Position numbers and translations under genes: made by a program. From Luteolibacter sp. (GTDB taxonomy: Bacteria > Verrucomicrobiota > Verrucomicrobiia > Verrucomicrobiales > Akkermansiaceae), in the NCBI GenBank assembly GCA_030828305.1, contig JAURCU010000008.1:1-44936 (forward strand): DNA of 44,936 nt. The letters are read 5' to 3'. Numbering within the stretch: position 1 is the first letter of the stretch; every line of letters begins with the position of its first letter. Below the pieces are notes generated by a model. The model did no database searches and was not told the origin of the DNA. It saw only the letters and a list, made by a program, of their open reading frames with translations. Shown in pieces: positions 8,841 through 18,723 of this stretch.

Positions 8841-8919
8841 ATGGCGGTAATTTGCTTTTTTCACCCTCTGGGAAAATACGCCCTGACACCCCGCCAAAGC
8901 AATGGAATGGGCGGGGTTG
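8841..8919 (+). repeat. Dispersed palindromic repeat, copy 2
   Basis: The head TAATTTGCTTTTTTCACCCT is well conserved. The middle is diverged, and the tail ends GGGCGGGGTTG. It starts 8 bp after the stop of the sialidase-esterase gene. Confidence 0.78.
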
Positions 8920-9280
8920 TTAGGAGCAACCGACACGGACGGCCTGCGCCCCCCTCTGGCCAGATGGCGCATTGGGCCCGAAAAACGAATGCATCCCTTG
9001 CTACAACTCAAACCCACCGATAAGCCCATCAGGCCCGGCCCTCACGAAACCACAAGACAAGCCCAAACATCCATGCTCACCCGACATCAGGCCTGCGCTG
9101 CATTGCTGTAAGTTTTGAATAAAACTGACTGACAACCAATCAGGTATGTGCCTAACTGGTGGGATGAAAGTAGCATTTGCCTCCTTCGTTGGGCTGATGG
9201 ACCACACCATCAGACTCTGTGCGCAAGATACCCTGGTGAAGCGCCTTTCGGCCGACGTTCAGGCTGGGTCCGAGCCATGG
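8920..9280. other. Intergenic region between two inverted repeat copies
   Basis: These 361 bases hold no gene that I can support. Short frames exist on both strands but lack recognisable motifs or a ribosome binding site. The stretch is flanked by a plus-oriented repeat copy on the left and a minus-oriented copy on the right. It probably contains the promoter of the following pseudopilin-like operon. Confidence 0.5.
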
Positions 9281-9352
9281 AACCCCCCTTTCCCCCTCAT
9301 GAAGCGGGCGCCTTGGGGTGTTCATGGCTAAGCTCAGAAAAGCAAATTCCCA
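9281..9352 (-). repeat. Dispersed palindromic repeat, copy 3 (inverted)
   Basis: On the minus strand it reads GGGAATTTGCTTTTCTGAGC at the head and CGCTTCATGAGGGGGAAAGG then GGGGTT at the tail. It is the only complete copy in the opposite orientation. It ends about 10 bp before the start of the first Verru_Chthon A-like gene. Confidence 0.78.
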
Positions 9353-9361
9353 GAGACTTCA

Positions 9362-12300
9362 ATGAAAGTGGAGCATCGTCTCAGCCTGTTGCGGTGGCGG
9401 CGTGGATTAGCTCTTGTTGTCGCCCTTCTCATTCTGGTTTGCCTGATTCCAATCGCGGTTGGGTTACTGAGCTTGTCGAGCGTTGAAACCCGTTCGAATG
9501 CGGGCCTGGAAGCGCAAGCCATAGCAAGAGCCAACGCCCGCCTTGCGCTCATGCTCGCTATCGATGAACTGCAGAAGACACTGGGGCCGGACACTCGGAT
9601 GAGCGCCCGGGCCGAGACACTGGCACTTGATCGCCGCCTTCGGGCAAGGGTAATGCCGGGATCACCCAAGGCATGGTGGGTAGGTGTATCAAGCAGTGAC
9701 CCCGAGGCGGGCCTTCAACAATCAAGCGCCGGAAGCGTTGAAAAGTCCATTTCATGGCTGGTATCAGGATTGGATCCGAACGCCACCCCTGCAGAGCAGA
9801 TCTCTGATTCAAATCCCTTTCGAAGAGCGATCACCATGTATGGTGAAAACAGCATCAATACCCAAATGCAGACGGGCAGCCAGCCCATCGAAGCTGGCCT
9901 CATCGATCTGAGCAACGGAACCGGAGGCTTTGCCTGGATTATCGATGATGAAGGCATGAAGGCGCAGATTGCGGCCAGTCACCCAGACGTGTGCAATCAG
10001 ATGGAAAAGACGGCGGGAAGAGGACTCCTGCCCGGCACCTATGACATAAGCATCCTTGAAGACATGGAAGGCCTTGCGGGAACACCCCCGGACCAGATCC
10101 ATAAAATGATCTCACTCAACGACATCAGCCTTCTCGGAGGATCCGTGAATACCTCACGCGACAAGCGCCTCGGCTACACCACCTTCTCCAGAGGTGTTCT
10201 CTCAGACGTCAAGCACGGCGGACTCAAGAAAGATCTGACAATGGCTTTTGAGCAGGAGGGAAATGACCAGCCCAGCAGCACTTTCCAAGCAGTATTCGGC
10301 AACAGCAGCAGAGGCTTCTCGGAAAAATACATCGTGATGGAACCTGAAAAATTCCAACAATGCTCGGATCTCACCAAGCACGGCTACATTCACTGGGAGA
10401 TGCTCCTGGATTTCTACAATACCAAGAAGCATATTTTAGTCAGGGACGGAATGGAATATCTGGACAGCATCATGATCACCAAGGAGGGGATCTTCAACAG
10501 GGACAACAATCCATTCAAGCTCGGCACTCTGGGCCCGCATGAGATCGGCAACAACCCCTCGACTTCGCCCTTTCATTTTGAAATGCCATACGGCAATTAC
10601 TCCCCGATTCCCCCGGGCAGCAACGGCAAAAAGCGCGACGGCAGCCCATCCAAGACCGAGTATTACAAGCATAGCCCTCCCATTGCTATTCTCATGCGCA
10701 TGCAGCAAAATGCGTGGCTGTCGCGAAGTGGTCAGAGCAACAACCAGAAACTGCGAACCAACGTTCAATTGTGGCATGCCCAATACAACCCCTACAATAT
10801 CGGCATCAACGTCATCGGTGATGGCAGAGCTCATGGCCCGCGCATCATGCACTACCCGCAAGTGTTCTTCAGCCATGAAGGCTTGAAAATCAGTCAGGGC
10901 AACGGCAACGCCATGAGCCTGTCCCGGGCCTCCGGGTTCTCCGGCAAGCGTCAGACACATGTGCCGCACGAGGTGCTGCTGGGGCCCGGCCGCACTCATG
11001 TTTACGCATTCAGAAACCACGGCGCCATCGGCCGCGACAATGACGGTCTGAATTATGATGATGCGGTCAAAGACTTAACCCTGGAGAGCATATACCGCGA
11101 TCACCAACTCATCTCGGCCACGCCTGGCACGCTCACTTTCGATTTTGTGTTGGAACGCCCCTCGATGATGCATGGAGCCAATTCCAATTCAGGCAACGCA
11201 AGTCACGAGGTGACACAGGTCATGTGGGCCCCCTTCGGCTGGGAGGCCATCAATGGAAAGCCCGGAAAGCGAATCCAAAAAGCAGACGTCAGCACCTCCG
11301 AGCTCAATCAAAACACCATGGCTTCCTTCAGCTTCAGGCTGCGTACGGCCCGAGAACCGGCAAGTGCAGGCAGCCCCGCAATCCGACCGCTTGTGGATGC
11401 GAACATTCGCGCCATGATGTGCAATACCAGGTGGGACTCACCCCTCAACTTGCCTTTGCTTGCCGCTTACTCCGCTGATAATGAGGGAGTTGTGGAAGAG
11501 CAAATCATGCAGATGGACACCAGAGACGCTCCAAAGGGATATGCCTACTGGGGCGCAGGTCGTGATCCCGTAGACGGTTACGACAGGGTCATTCTCTTTG
11601 ATGTACCCAGGGAGGATCTCGTTTCCTTGGGGCAGCTCCAGCATGCCAACATTGGCCGCTTCAGCTACGAGCCGACCTACATTGTCGGAAACTCCTATGC
11701 CAACCCGCGCATTCCCAGAGATCAGTGGAGGGCCTCAATTACAGACACCTTCAGCAGTTCTGATCGCGGCTTGGCCGGCTGGAAAATACCCGGCAATTTT
11801 TATCTCTACGACGCTTCTTATCTCGTCAACGAGGTTTTATGGGACAGCTACATCTTCACCACCATCCCACAATTTGCCGACAATCGGGATGCGAGCACTG
11901 ATCTTCAACCAACTGCATCCACTTTCCAGGCATTGCGTGAGGGCAGGCTCCTGCTTCCCAATCCTCGCTTCATTCCCTACGAGCCTGCCGGATCCTCTTT
12001 CGACCGGGCCACCTTGAGCATGACAACCAACGACCCGGAGAGAACCGGAGCTTTCCACCACAATGCGGGGCACCTGATGGTGGATGGCTCATTCAATGTA
12101 AATTCTACCTCGGCAGACGCTTGGGAAGCGTTTCTTTCAGGCACTCACAGGCTTCCCTATCAAAAGCTCGACTCAAATGGCAGAATAACCGGCTTTGAGA
12201 GAAGCGTTGAAGGCGTGCGGTTTCCCCGCGTCTTGGCCTCCTTGGGTAGCCCCATGAAGAAGAGTGCTCTTGACGAGAATTTTTGGACGGGATTTCGTGA

Positions 12301-12829
12301 TCTGAACAAAAATGAGGTGCGCTATCTGGCAGAGGCCATCGTTGATGAAATCAAAAAACGCGGTCCATTCCTCAATATGGGTCAATTTATCAATAGGGCG
12401 CTTGAGAACAATGAGCATGGAGACCGGGGAGTGTTGCAAGCTGCTTTGGACAAAACCATCAACTCAAACCTGGATCCCAATTTTGGCGAACAAGCCACAC
12501 ACCCCAATGTTGCCACCGGAAGTAGTCAGGGCTCTGGCTTTCCGGGGCAGATTCTTCAGGGTGACATCCTTCAGGCTCTCTCCCCCTACATGACTGTCCG
12601 CTCCGACACTTTCACCATCCGGGCCTATGGCGAGTGCAGAAGCCCCAAAGGGAACGGAAAAATACTAGCCCGCGCCTGGTGTGAAGCTACGTTACAGCGC
12701 TATCCTGATGCGATGATGAGCGCATCTGCCGACAAGCCTCCGCTTGAAGAACTCATCAATCCGTCTAGTCCCTTCGGAAGACGCTTTCGCATGATTTCAT
12801 TTCGTTGGCTGAGTCCCGAGGAGGTATGA
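9362..12829 (+). CDS. Verru_Chthon cassette protein A-like giant pseudopilin
   Basis: This 1155-residue protein has a prepilin-like N-terminus: basic MKVEHRLSLLRWRR, then a hydrophobic helix (LALVVALLILVCLIPIAVGL) and a polar region. This is the layout of the Verru_Chthon cassette A family of Verrucomicrobiota. The C-terminal part has FNVNSTSADAWEAF, RGPFLNMGQFINRAL, DTFTIRAYGECR, RAWCEA and a final ISFRWLSPEEV. All recur almost unchanged in the gene at 13764, so the two are paralogues. The FNVNST and RGPFL blocks loosely recall GspK, the large minor pseudopilin of type II secretion; that link is inference. The role is unknown, probably in an envelope-spanning filament or secretion device. 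The next gene starts 22 bp after the stop, so the pair is probably one transcript. The ATG at 9362 directly follows an inverted repeat copy. Confidence 0.78.
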   Translation: MKVEHRLSLLRWRRGLALVVALLILVCLIPIAVGLLSLSSVETRSNAGLEAQAIARANARLALMLAIDELQKTLGPDTRMSARAETLALDRRLRARVMPGSPKAWWVGVSSSDPEAGLQQSSAGSVEKSISWLVSGLDPNATPAEQISDSNPFRRAITMYGENSINTQMQTGSQPIEAGLIDLSNGTGGFAWIIDDEGMKAQIAASHPDVCNQMEKTAGRGLLPGTYDISILEDMEGLAGTPPDQIHKMISLNDISLLGGSVNTSRDKRLGYTTFSRGVLSDVKHGGLKKDLTMAFEQEGNDQPSSTFQAVFGNSSRGFSEKYIVMEPEKFQQCSDLTKHGYIHWEMLLDFYNTKKHILVRDGMEYLDSIMITKEGIFNRDNNPFKLGTLGPHEIGNNPSTSPFHFEMPYGNYSPIPPGSNGKKRDGSPSKTEYYKHSPPIAILMRMQQNAWLSRSGQSNNQKLRTNVQLWHAQYNPYNIGINVIGDGRAHGPRIMHYPQVFFSHEGLKISQGNGNAMSLSRASGFSGKRQTHVPHEVLLGPGRTHVYAFRNHGAIGRDNDGLNYDDAVKDLTLESIYRDHQLISATPGTLTFDFVLERPSMMHGANSNSGNASHEVTQVMWAPFGWEAINGKPGKRIQKADVSTSELNQNTMASFSFRLRTAREPASAGSPAIRPLVDANIRAMMCNTRWDSPLNLPLLAAYSADNEGVVEEQIMQMDTRDAPKGYAYWGAGRDPVDGYDRVILFDVPREDLVSLGQLQHANIGRFSYEPTYIVGNSYANPRIPRDQWRASITDTFSSSDRGLAGWKIPGNFYLYDASYLVNEVLWDSYIFTTIPQFADNRDASTDLQPTASTFQALREGRLLLPNPRFIPYEPAGSSFDRATLSMTTNDPERTGAFHHNAGHLMVDGSFNVNSTSADAWEAFLSGTHRLPYQKLDSNGRITGFERSVEGVRFPRVLASLGSPMKKSALDENFWTGFRDLNKNEVRYLAEAIVDEIKKRGPFLNMGQFINRALENNEHGDRGVLQAALDKTINSNLDPNFGEQATHPNVATGSSQGSGFPGQILQGDILQALSPYMTVRSDTFTIRAYGECRSPKGNGKILARAWCEATLQRYPDAMMSASADKPPLEELINPSSPFGRRFRMISFRWLSPEEV

Positions 12830-12851
12830 ATTTTGGATAACAGCTCCTACC

Positions 12852-13532
12852 ATGCGTTATCTTTTTGTCCCATTTATCACGCTGATCACCGCATTGGTCA
12901 GCCTCCCCACACAGGCGCGCAATATCAGCATCCGAACCATGGCCACGAGCTCAGCCAAGATGCCTGACTTCTTCATCAAAGCCAGCGCCGAGAAGCCCCA
13001 TGAAATGCTGAGATGGCCTACCCGGCAGCCCTCCGAAAGAGTCATGGCCAACTGCGAGAGTTTTTTGCCGCTTTATCAACGACTCCCCGATGGAAGCGGC
13101 AAGCAGCATTTGGCCATTGCCAGGCGCGTTCAAATACCAGCTGGTGCCAGAGAAATTATCCTGCTTGCATGGACTGATGGCAAAGAAGTTCGACTACGCG
13201 CCATTGAGGATAAGTTTGTAGGCGCGAAGTCCAATGAATGGCTATTCATCAACGCCTCGAGCAAGCTCATCGCATTCACGATTGGGGATGACGCTCAACC
13301 CATCACACTGGCAAGTGGGGTTTCTCGGCTCTGCCAAGTATCAAGTCCTCAAAACAAGGGAGCTGCCGCGGTGGGTCGGGCGCAGATAAGAGGAAAACTG
13401 AGAGTATTTTACTCCACCTACTTACCCATCAAGGAGGGACAGCGAACCCTCATGATGTTTACAGACGATGGCGACAAGATCAGAGCCAAATGCATCGTCG
13501 ACGAACTCACCCTCCCTGAAAGCGACCCGTAG
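12852..13532 (+). CDS. Secreted partner protein of the first Verru_Chthon A-like gene
   Basis: This 226-residue protein has a clear signal peptide (MRYLFVPFITLITALVSLPTQA). The mature part has an all-beta look: VQIPAGAREIILLAW, then EWLFINASSKLIAFTIGD, then KLRVFYSTYL. The same order of blocks appears in the 272-residue protein at 17520 (IPEGVRDFYIIISP, LWFNMTGHKIVAKMG, KLPKLYCYYDV). Each of these genes therefore follows a pseudopilin-like gene within 25 bp, and the two pairs look like a tandem duplication. No catalytic motif is visible. I infer a periplasmic or surface protein that works with its large neighbour. Confidence 0.7.
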   Translation: MRYLFVPFITLITALVSLPTQARNISIRTMATSSAKMPDFFIKASAEKPHEMLRWPTRQPSERVMANCESFLPLYQRLPDGSGKQHLAIARRVQIPAGAREIILLAWTDGKEVRLRAIEDKFVGAKSNEWLFINASSKLIAFTIGDDAQPITLASGVSRLCQVSSPQNKGAAAVGRAQIRGKLRVFYSTYLPIKEGQRTLMMFTDDGDKIRAKCIVDELTLPESDP

Positions 13533-13763
13533 AAAAATGTGGAGCTTTGCTGCCGATGGCGATGTCTTGGCAGATAGCATGATGCCGATACAAATCAGGT
13601 GAGGGTGGTCGATGCCTTCGTCAAATGCCGCACCGCGGCCCACGCATTGCCCGGGTGGATAATCGAACTACCCACTTATACATGCAAAGTACTGGCGGCG
13701 AATTGTGTATTTACATAGCGCACACATTACTTTAACTTATTCGGTAGATGGAGATTTAATCTC

Positions 13764-16700
13764 ATGCGGACAATTCACTCCCCAATTCCCAATCCACGCC
13801 GCCAAGGCGCAGGCTTCAGCTTGGTAGTCACAGTAACGATGCTCGTCGTGCTGAGCGTCATTGCCATTGGGCTGCTCACAATGTCCACGATTTCCATCAA
13901 ATCAACGACCATCAACAGCGCGCAGCAGCGAGCTCAGACGAACGCCCGCATGGCCCTTAAAATGGCCATTGCCGAACTTCAGCTCATGACTGGCGCCGAC
14001 ACACGCATCACCGCTCCCGCAGACATCATGGATGAGAGCAACCCCCCCGTTTTGGGTGTTTGGCGGAGCTGGGAGGGCACCGACCATCAAGCCAACGGAT
14101 TGCCCATCGCCCCGACCTACGCCGCCAAGGGGGTTTCGGAAACCAGTGGCGGACGATTTGTCGGCTGGCTGGTGTCCGGCACCACCGCAGCTGGCAATTT
14201 GGGTGTCACGGGTGCCCGGGGTCTCGTATCAACCAGCCCGACTGGAGACACGATTCCACTCCTCGCCAGTGGTTCGCTCAGAGATGATGACCCTAAGCAG
14301 GTCCACGTCATGCCAAGTCTGGTTGAGGACACCGGGCGCTATGCCTGGTGGATCAGCGGCGAAAACCAGAAGGCTCGTCTCGCCCAGGCCTACGAGGCGC
14401 GAAGCAATAATGCAGCCGGGCTGGCTGAAATGGGCAAATCCCACAGCATCACCAACCCCGAAGTGTTCGGGATGACCAATCTACTGGGTGACGAGGAGCC
14501 CCACAACCCAGGCATGGCCGCTTCCAGACCCGCACGCAAAGCGGCGACCCGTCAGTCCATGGCCCTGATCATGGCTGGTAACACGGTGCAACCCCAACTC
14601 AAGTTTCATGACTTCAGCACTTCCTCCAGCGGCTTGCTGACCAACACCGCCACTGGTGGGTGGCGCAAAGACATGTCTCTGCTCACTGAAAAATGGAATG
14701 AAGTCTACGCCCGCTACCCGGGCGGCCAACTCCCACTTTTCCGATTCAGTCCAAATCAGGGTGATACATCACGGGTACCGTTGCCCACCATCAACAATCA
14801 TGGACCAAGAGGGTGCACCCTCTATCCGTGGAGTGAGTATTCGCTGATTCTGGGCTTCAAACAGCCCTGCACGTATCATGCTGCCTCCGCCTCATGGGCA
14901 TCGCTGGCGAGTTATGCCACCGCTTATAAGAATTTCTCTGCCGGAAGCTATGGCCCAACCAGCCCATTCATCTGGGACAAGGTCGCCAAGCAGAGGGCCA
15001 GCTCAGTGCAAAACAGCGAAATATACAACCACAAGCACCGCCAAAGACTTCATCCCCAAATCGCGAGATTCCAATTCCTAGTGTATGCCAACGCGATCGA
15101 GGACCCAAGGCGGCTCAATCAAAACCCCAAGCGCTATCAATTGAGGATGATGTACTTGCCAGTCTTCACCTTGTGGAATCCATACAATGTGACCCTTGAG
15201 CATGAAATTCGGGGCACGCTCAATGCAGGGCAAGGCAGCGGCAAACATCAAAACTTTCTTGGCTTCGGGTTTAGGCGGGGGGCGCCATGCGTCATGGCGC
15301 TCGAAGCAGCAGGCAGCGGCAATGCTCCGCCCAACACAACACCCGACACGCGCTACCGTCTGCTCACCAATGGCAATTTCCAGACCTTGGACTGGCCCAG
15401 CAATTACGCCAATCCCTATGATAACCAGCTCCCCGGAAACTCAGTAAAATTCGGCACAACTGGCACTTGGAATGATTTGCGCACCTGGGGCTGTTGGCTG
15501 CCGGAGGGCACCCTCAGATTCAAGCCCGGGGAAGTGAAGGTCTACTCACCGGCTTTCCGTGATGCCGGATACGGCTTTGGGGGTGGATGCTTCAGGCTCA
15601 GGGAGGGCTTTGACATTGCCGGTGAGGCGGGATCCATCACCACTCGAGGCATGCCGAGCAATCTCACCGCAGACCGAACCTACTGGTTCATGTTTCGCAA
15701 CGACCGTTACACTCAACCCTATCGTGATCGCAGTCCCGGGTATGGGTTCTCCCTGTCATGGGGTGACGGCAGCTCGCACTTTGGTGGATCTGCGCAGCAT
15801 CCATCCGGGATCGGAGATGAGTATCACAACATCACCACTCTGGCATCGGGCGTGGACGGCTCCGACTACTGGCCCAACAACGAGCTCGATCCCATCGCCT
15901 ACTCGGTGGCAGACCTGGAGGGCCGCTGGGTTCCCCTATTCTCCGCAAGCTTCGGCCCACGCATGACACTGGGAATTGGCCCGGGCACACAGCAAAACCG
16001 CCCAACCAAGGGTGTTGCCCAAAACGATGCTTTGGCATCGATGGTGGTGAGTGATCCTGGCAGTGGAGATGCCAAGGACCATCCGGTGAACAACACCTAC
16101 GACTTTGCCTATCATACACTGACCGCCAATTCGACCCTGACTCCTGGCTTCACCGACTCGAAGGGCTTTATCGCCACCGGCTCACAGAGCGGTGACGGAA
16201 TCTCGCGACTGATCATGTCCGAAATTCCATTGCGCCCGATGGCTTCTCTAATTGAGCTTCAAAGCTGGAACCCGAAGGGAACCAATCCCTATCCCCCGCT
16301 CCACATGAACCTGATCGGCAACAGCGATGCCACACCCCTGATCCCTCGCAATCAGGTACTGCCGCCCAGGCTAACCCCCAATTCCCTGGCAAACAATCTG
16401 GTTCACGATGATTCCTACTGCGCCAACCATCTGCTGTTTGACGACTGGTTCTGCTCTTCCATCGCACCACTGCCTTACGGGTTCGGCGGCACTCCGGACA
16501 AGGACACCGCAACCGTCTACCGTGAGTTTGTATCGGGAGATTTGCAACTTACCAACCGCGCCTACCAACCCATCCCCACGGATCGAGGCCTGGGCTTGGA
16601 TGGTGTCAACAAACTGGTTAATGAGGTGGTCAACAGCCCGCAAGGCGATGGCTGGTTGAAAGTCGCTTCCCGACTCGAGGTCGAGGGGATGTTCAACGTG

Positions 16701-17495
16701 AACTCGACTTCGGTGGATGCATGGAAGGCACTGCTCGGCCACGCCAAGAACTTTGACCAGATCGCCATGCATGGCGCCAACGACATTGTTGATGCGGACA
16801 CCACCGACAAGCACCCGGTCACCCGCGGCACGGTTGCCACCGATGTGGAGGCAGGCGCAGCCACTGGATTCGGCGCGCTCTTCGCCAATGCTTCGGAATA
16901 CACCGGACATCGCGGCCTGAGCGATGAGCAGATCGAGGACCTTGCTGATAAAATCGTGGCGCAGGTCCGTCTGCGCGGCCCGTTTCTTTCCCTGTCGGAA
17001 TTCATCAACCGCCAATTAAGTAACAACACCGAGCTTGCTCTTGCCGGCGCGGTTCAAAGCGCCATCAACAACCTTACGGATGATCCGATGGCCAAGTTGC
17101 GCAATCCTGCCAACATGCTCTCAGACAACACCATGCATCCCAACGATCCAAAAATCCGGAATGCAGACTATGAGTTCCCTGAAGCCGCTGTTGGCAGCAG
17201 TGCCTACGGGGCCCCGGGTTGGATTCGCCAAGCTGACATCCTGCGTCCGATCGCACCGATCCTGACCGTTCGCGATGACACCTTCACCATCCGCGCATAC
17301 GGTGACGCATTGGACGCCTACGGCAATGTTGAAGCCCGTGCCTGGTGCGAGGCCGTTGTTAAGAGAACCCGCAATTTCGCGGACGCCACCGAAGAAGCCG
17401 ACTTGATTGATGCTCCTGGCCAGCCGGCAAACATCCGATTTGGCCGTAAATATGAAGTGATCTCGTTTCGCTGGCTGAACGCAACCGAAGTCTGA
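13764..17495 (+). CDS. Verru_Chthon cassette protein A-like giant pseudopilin (second copy)
   Basis: This 1243-residue protein has a prepilin-type N-terminus with a G-F-S processing-like site (RRQGAGFSLVVTVTMLVVL) and a following helix, closer to a class III prepilin signal than its paralogue at 9362. Shared C-terminal blocks are FNVNSTSVDAWKALL, RGPFLSLSEFINRQL, DTFTIRAYGDALD, RAWCEA and the ending ISFRWLNATEV. The central 800 residues are rich in Asn, Gly, Pro and aromatics, with place-holding loops such as YNPYN/WNPYN in both copies. A ribosome binding site (ATGGAGAT) lies about 10 bp before the ATG. The 231-base gap after the first pair is AT-rich just upstream, so this pair probably has its own promoter. 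The function is unknown; presumably it is part of a filament or secretion apparatus. Confidence 0.82.
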   Translation: MRTIHSPIPNPRRQGAGFSLVVTVTMLVVLSVIAIGLLTMSTISIKSTTINSAQQRAQTNARMALKMAIAELQLMTGADTRITAPADIMDESNPPVLGVWRSWEGTDHQANGLPIAPTYAAKGVSETSGGRFVGWLVSGTTAAGNLGVTGARGLVSTSPTGDTIPLLASGSLRDDDPKQVHVMPSLVEDTGRYAWWISGENQKARLAQAYEARSNNAAGLAEMGKSHSITNPEVFGMTNLLGDEEPHNPGMAASRPARKAATRQSMALIMAGNTVQPQLKFHDFSTSSSGLLTNTATGGWRKDMSLLTEKWNEVYARYPGGQLPLFRFSPNQGDTSRVPLPTINNHGPRGCTLYPWSEYSLILGFKQPCTYHAASASWASLASYATAYKNFSAGSYGPTSPFIWDKVAKQRASSVQNSEIYNHKHRQRLHPQIARFQFLVYANAIEDPRRLNQNPKRYQLRMMYLPVFTLWNPYNVTLEHEIRGTLNAGQGSGKHQNFLGFGFRRGAPCVMALEAAGSGNAPPNTTPDTRYRLLTNGNFQTLDWPSNYANPYDNQLPGNSVKFGTTGTWNDLRTWGCWLPEGTLRFKPGEVKVYSPAFRDAGYGFGGGCFRLREGFDIAGEAGSITTRGMPSNLTADRTYWFMFRNDRYTQPYRDRSPGYGFSLSWGDGSSHFGGSAQHPSGIGDEYHNITTLASGVDGSDYWPNNELDPIAYSVADLEGRWVPLFSASFGPRMTLGIGPGTQQNRPTKGVAQNDALASMVVSDPGSGDAKDHPVNNTYDFAYHTLTANSTLTPGFTDSKGFIATGSQSGDGISRLIMSEIPLRPMASLIELQSWNPKGTNPYPPLHMNLIGNSDATPLIPRNQVLPPRLTPNSLANNLVHDDSYCANHLLFDDWFCSSIAPLPYGFGGTPDKDTATVYREFVSGDLQLTNRAYQPIPTDRGLGLDGVNKLVNEVVNSPQGDGWLKVASRLEVEGMFNVNSTSVDAWKALLGHAKNFDQIAMHGANDIVDADTTDKHPVTRGTVATDVEAGAATGFGALFANASEYTGHRGLSDEQIEDLADKIVAQVRLRGPFLSLSEFINRQLSNNTELALAGAVQSAINNLTDDPMAKLRNPANMLSDNTMHPNDPKIRNADYEFPEAAVGSSAYGAPGWIRQADILRPIAPILTVRDDTFTIRAYGDALDAYGNVEARAWCEAVVKRTRNFADATEEADLIDAPGQPANIRFGRKYEVISFRWLNATEV

Positions 17496-17519
17496 AGCCT
17501 TCAAGCAACTTTACTTCCC

Positions 17520-18338
17520 ATGATCGTCCTTCGTGCCACCATACTTGCCACGGTTTCATTTTTGGCATTTGCGCAAAACGCGGATGCCAAGCGTACGTGC
17601 CGCGTGGTTTTTCCTGAAAGACCACGAGACGCCCCAAAGAGCGGCTTCATCTTTGACGGCAAGACAAGCCATGCGGTGAATCTTCCCAGCATGAATCTCT
17701 CTGAGGTGATTGAGCTGCCTGAAGACAATCTCACCATCGCGCTCACACCGCGACAAGTCACTGACCCGAACGGACTAGCTGCAAGCACACCCATGCTCAA
17801 GATTCCTGAAGGGGTTCGTGATTTTTACATCATCATCAGCCCAGACCCGAATCATGGGGATTTCCCGGTGAAGATGAATCTCGTTGAGACTGGGGGAGGA
17901 AAGCTCAACCCGGGCCAGACCTTGTGGTTCAACATGACCGGGCACAAAATCGTGGCTAAAATGGGTGAGGAAGTGGTCACCGTTGAACCCAAAGGCAGAA
18001 AGATCTCGGACGGACCGATGCCGCAAAACGGTTATTACCTCGCACGTATCGCCTATCACGCGAATGGCAACGGGCCTTTGGCCCCGATTACCGAGCAGAA
18101 ATGGTGGCACGACACCAAGAGCAGGCAGCTCGGCTTCATCGTAAGCACAGGTGGCAAATTGCCGAAACTTTATTGCTACTATGATGTGAGGACTACGGAG
18201 GCGGTTAGAAAGGCCATCGCGGAAGCCGACCCGGAGGACCTCAAGCCGGTCATCGAGCCGCTTGCCGAACGTTCGGACCGAGTCCCTGAAGAACTGGCTC
18301 CTGCGCAAGACGAGCAGGCGATTGAACCGGGCCAATGA
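17520..18338 (+). CDS. Secreted partner protein of the second Verru_Chthon A-like gene
   Basis: This 272-residue protein has a signal peptide (MIVLRATILATVSFLAFAQNADA). The mature region is beta-rich with IPEGVRDFYIIISP, LWFNMTGHKIVAKMG and KLPKLYCYYDV, parallel to the blocks of the protein at 12852. The C-terminal 50 residues form an acidic, Pro-rich tail (PEDLKPVIEPLAERS and onward) that the shorter paralogue lacks. The gene starts 24 bp after the pseudopilin-like gene and is probably co-transcribed. No enzymatic motif is seen. Co-occurrence with the large neighbour twice in this window is the main clue to its role. Confidence 0.72.
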   Translation: MIVLRATILATVSFLAFAQNADAKRTCRVVFPERPRDAPKSGFIFDGKTSHAVNLPSMNLSEVIELPEDNLTIALTPRQVTDPNGLAASTPMLKIPEGVRDFYIIISPDPNHGDFPVKMNLVETGGGKLNPGQTLWFNMTGHKIVAKMGEEVVTVEPKGRKISDGPMPQNGYYLARIAYHANGNGPLAPITEQKWWHDTKSRQLGFIVSTGGKLPKLYCYYDVRTTEAVRKAIAEADPEDLKPVIEPLAERSDRVPEELAPAQDEQAIEPGQ

Positions 18339-18723
18339 GATGGCGAATTTGAGTCCTCATGACGTGCCTGATAGGGCTAGGCCGTTTTGACACCGCATCC
18401 TGCAGTTCATCTACCCATGGGAAAAGCCTTGTGGGCGTAGCTGCTCGAATTGCCGGTTTTCCAGTCAACGTTGTGCTTGGGCCGCACGCCGAACTCAATG
18501 GCGCTGCCTGAGCTGGCCAACAATCTGCACTTCAACGCATCTCTGGCATTTCATATCGTCTGGCCTCTGACCATTTAACAGAAAAAATCAGATTTATTAC
18601 TACTCATTTACATTTTTTGCCTGAGGCAGCCATTTCCCAACATACCGCCCCAGAAACGGGAAATGGGGTTGGTTTTCCCATGACCTTGATTAGACGTCGG
18701 CATTTCAGCTCGTCCTTTGCCAG
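18339..18723. other. Intergenic region between convergent genes
   Basis: These 385 bases lie between two convergent genes. A frame around 18420-18510 encodes a short peptide with RIAGFPVNVVLGP, possibly decayed coding sequence that I cannot identify. The right third holds a degenerate copy of the dispersed repeat. No terminator with a clear T tract was found. Confidence 0.4.
18609..18673 (+). repeat. Dispersed palindromic repeat, copy 4 (degenerate)
   Basis: The head ACATTTTTTGCCTGAGGC and the tail CCAGAAACGGGAAATGGGG followed by TTGG keep the order and spacing of the family, but the middle is diverged. It sits 50 bp beyond the 3' end of the minus-strand cyclophilin gene. Confidence 0.5.

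Noticed and set aside
9116-9340. Small plus-strand gene before the first pseudopilin-like gene
   Set aside because: The frame has no ribosome binding site or recognisable motif and runs into an inverted repeat copy.
18339-18510. Gene fragment downstream of the second partner protein
   Set aside because: A short peptide with RIAGFPVNVVLGP is visible, but I could not link it to any family and found no start.
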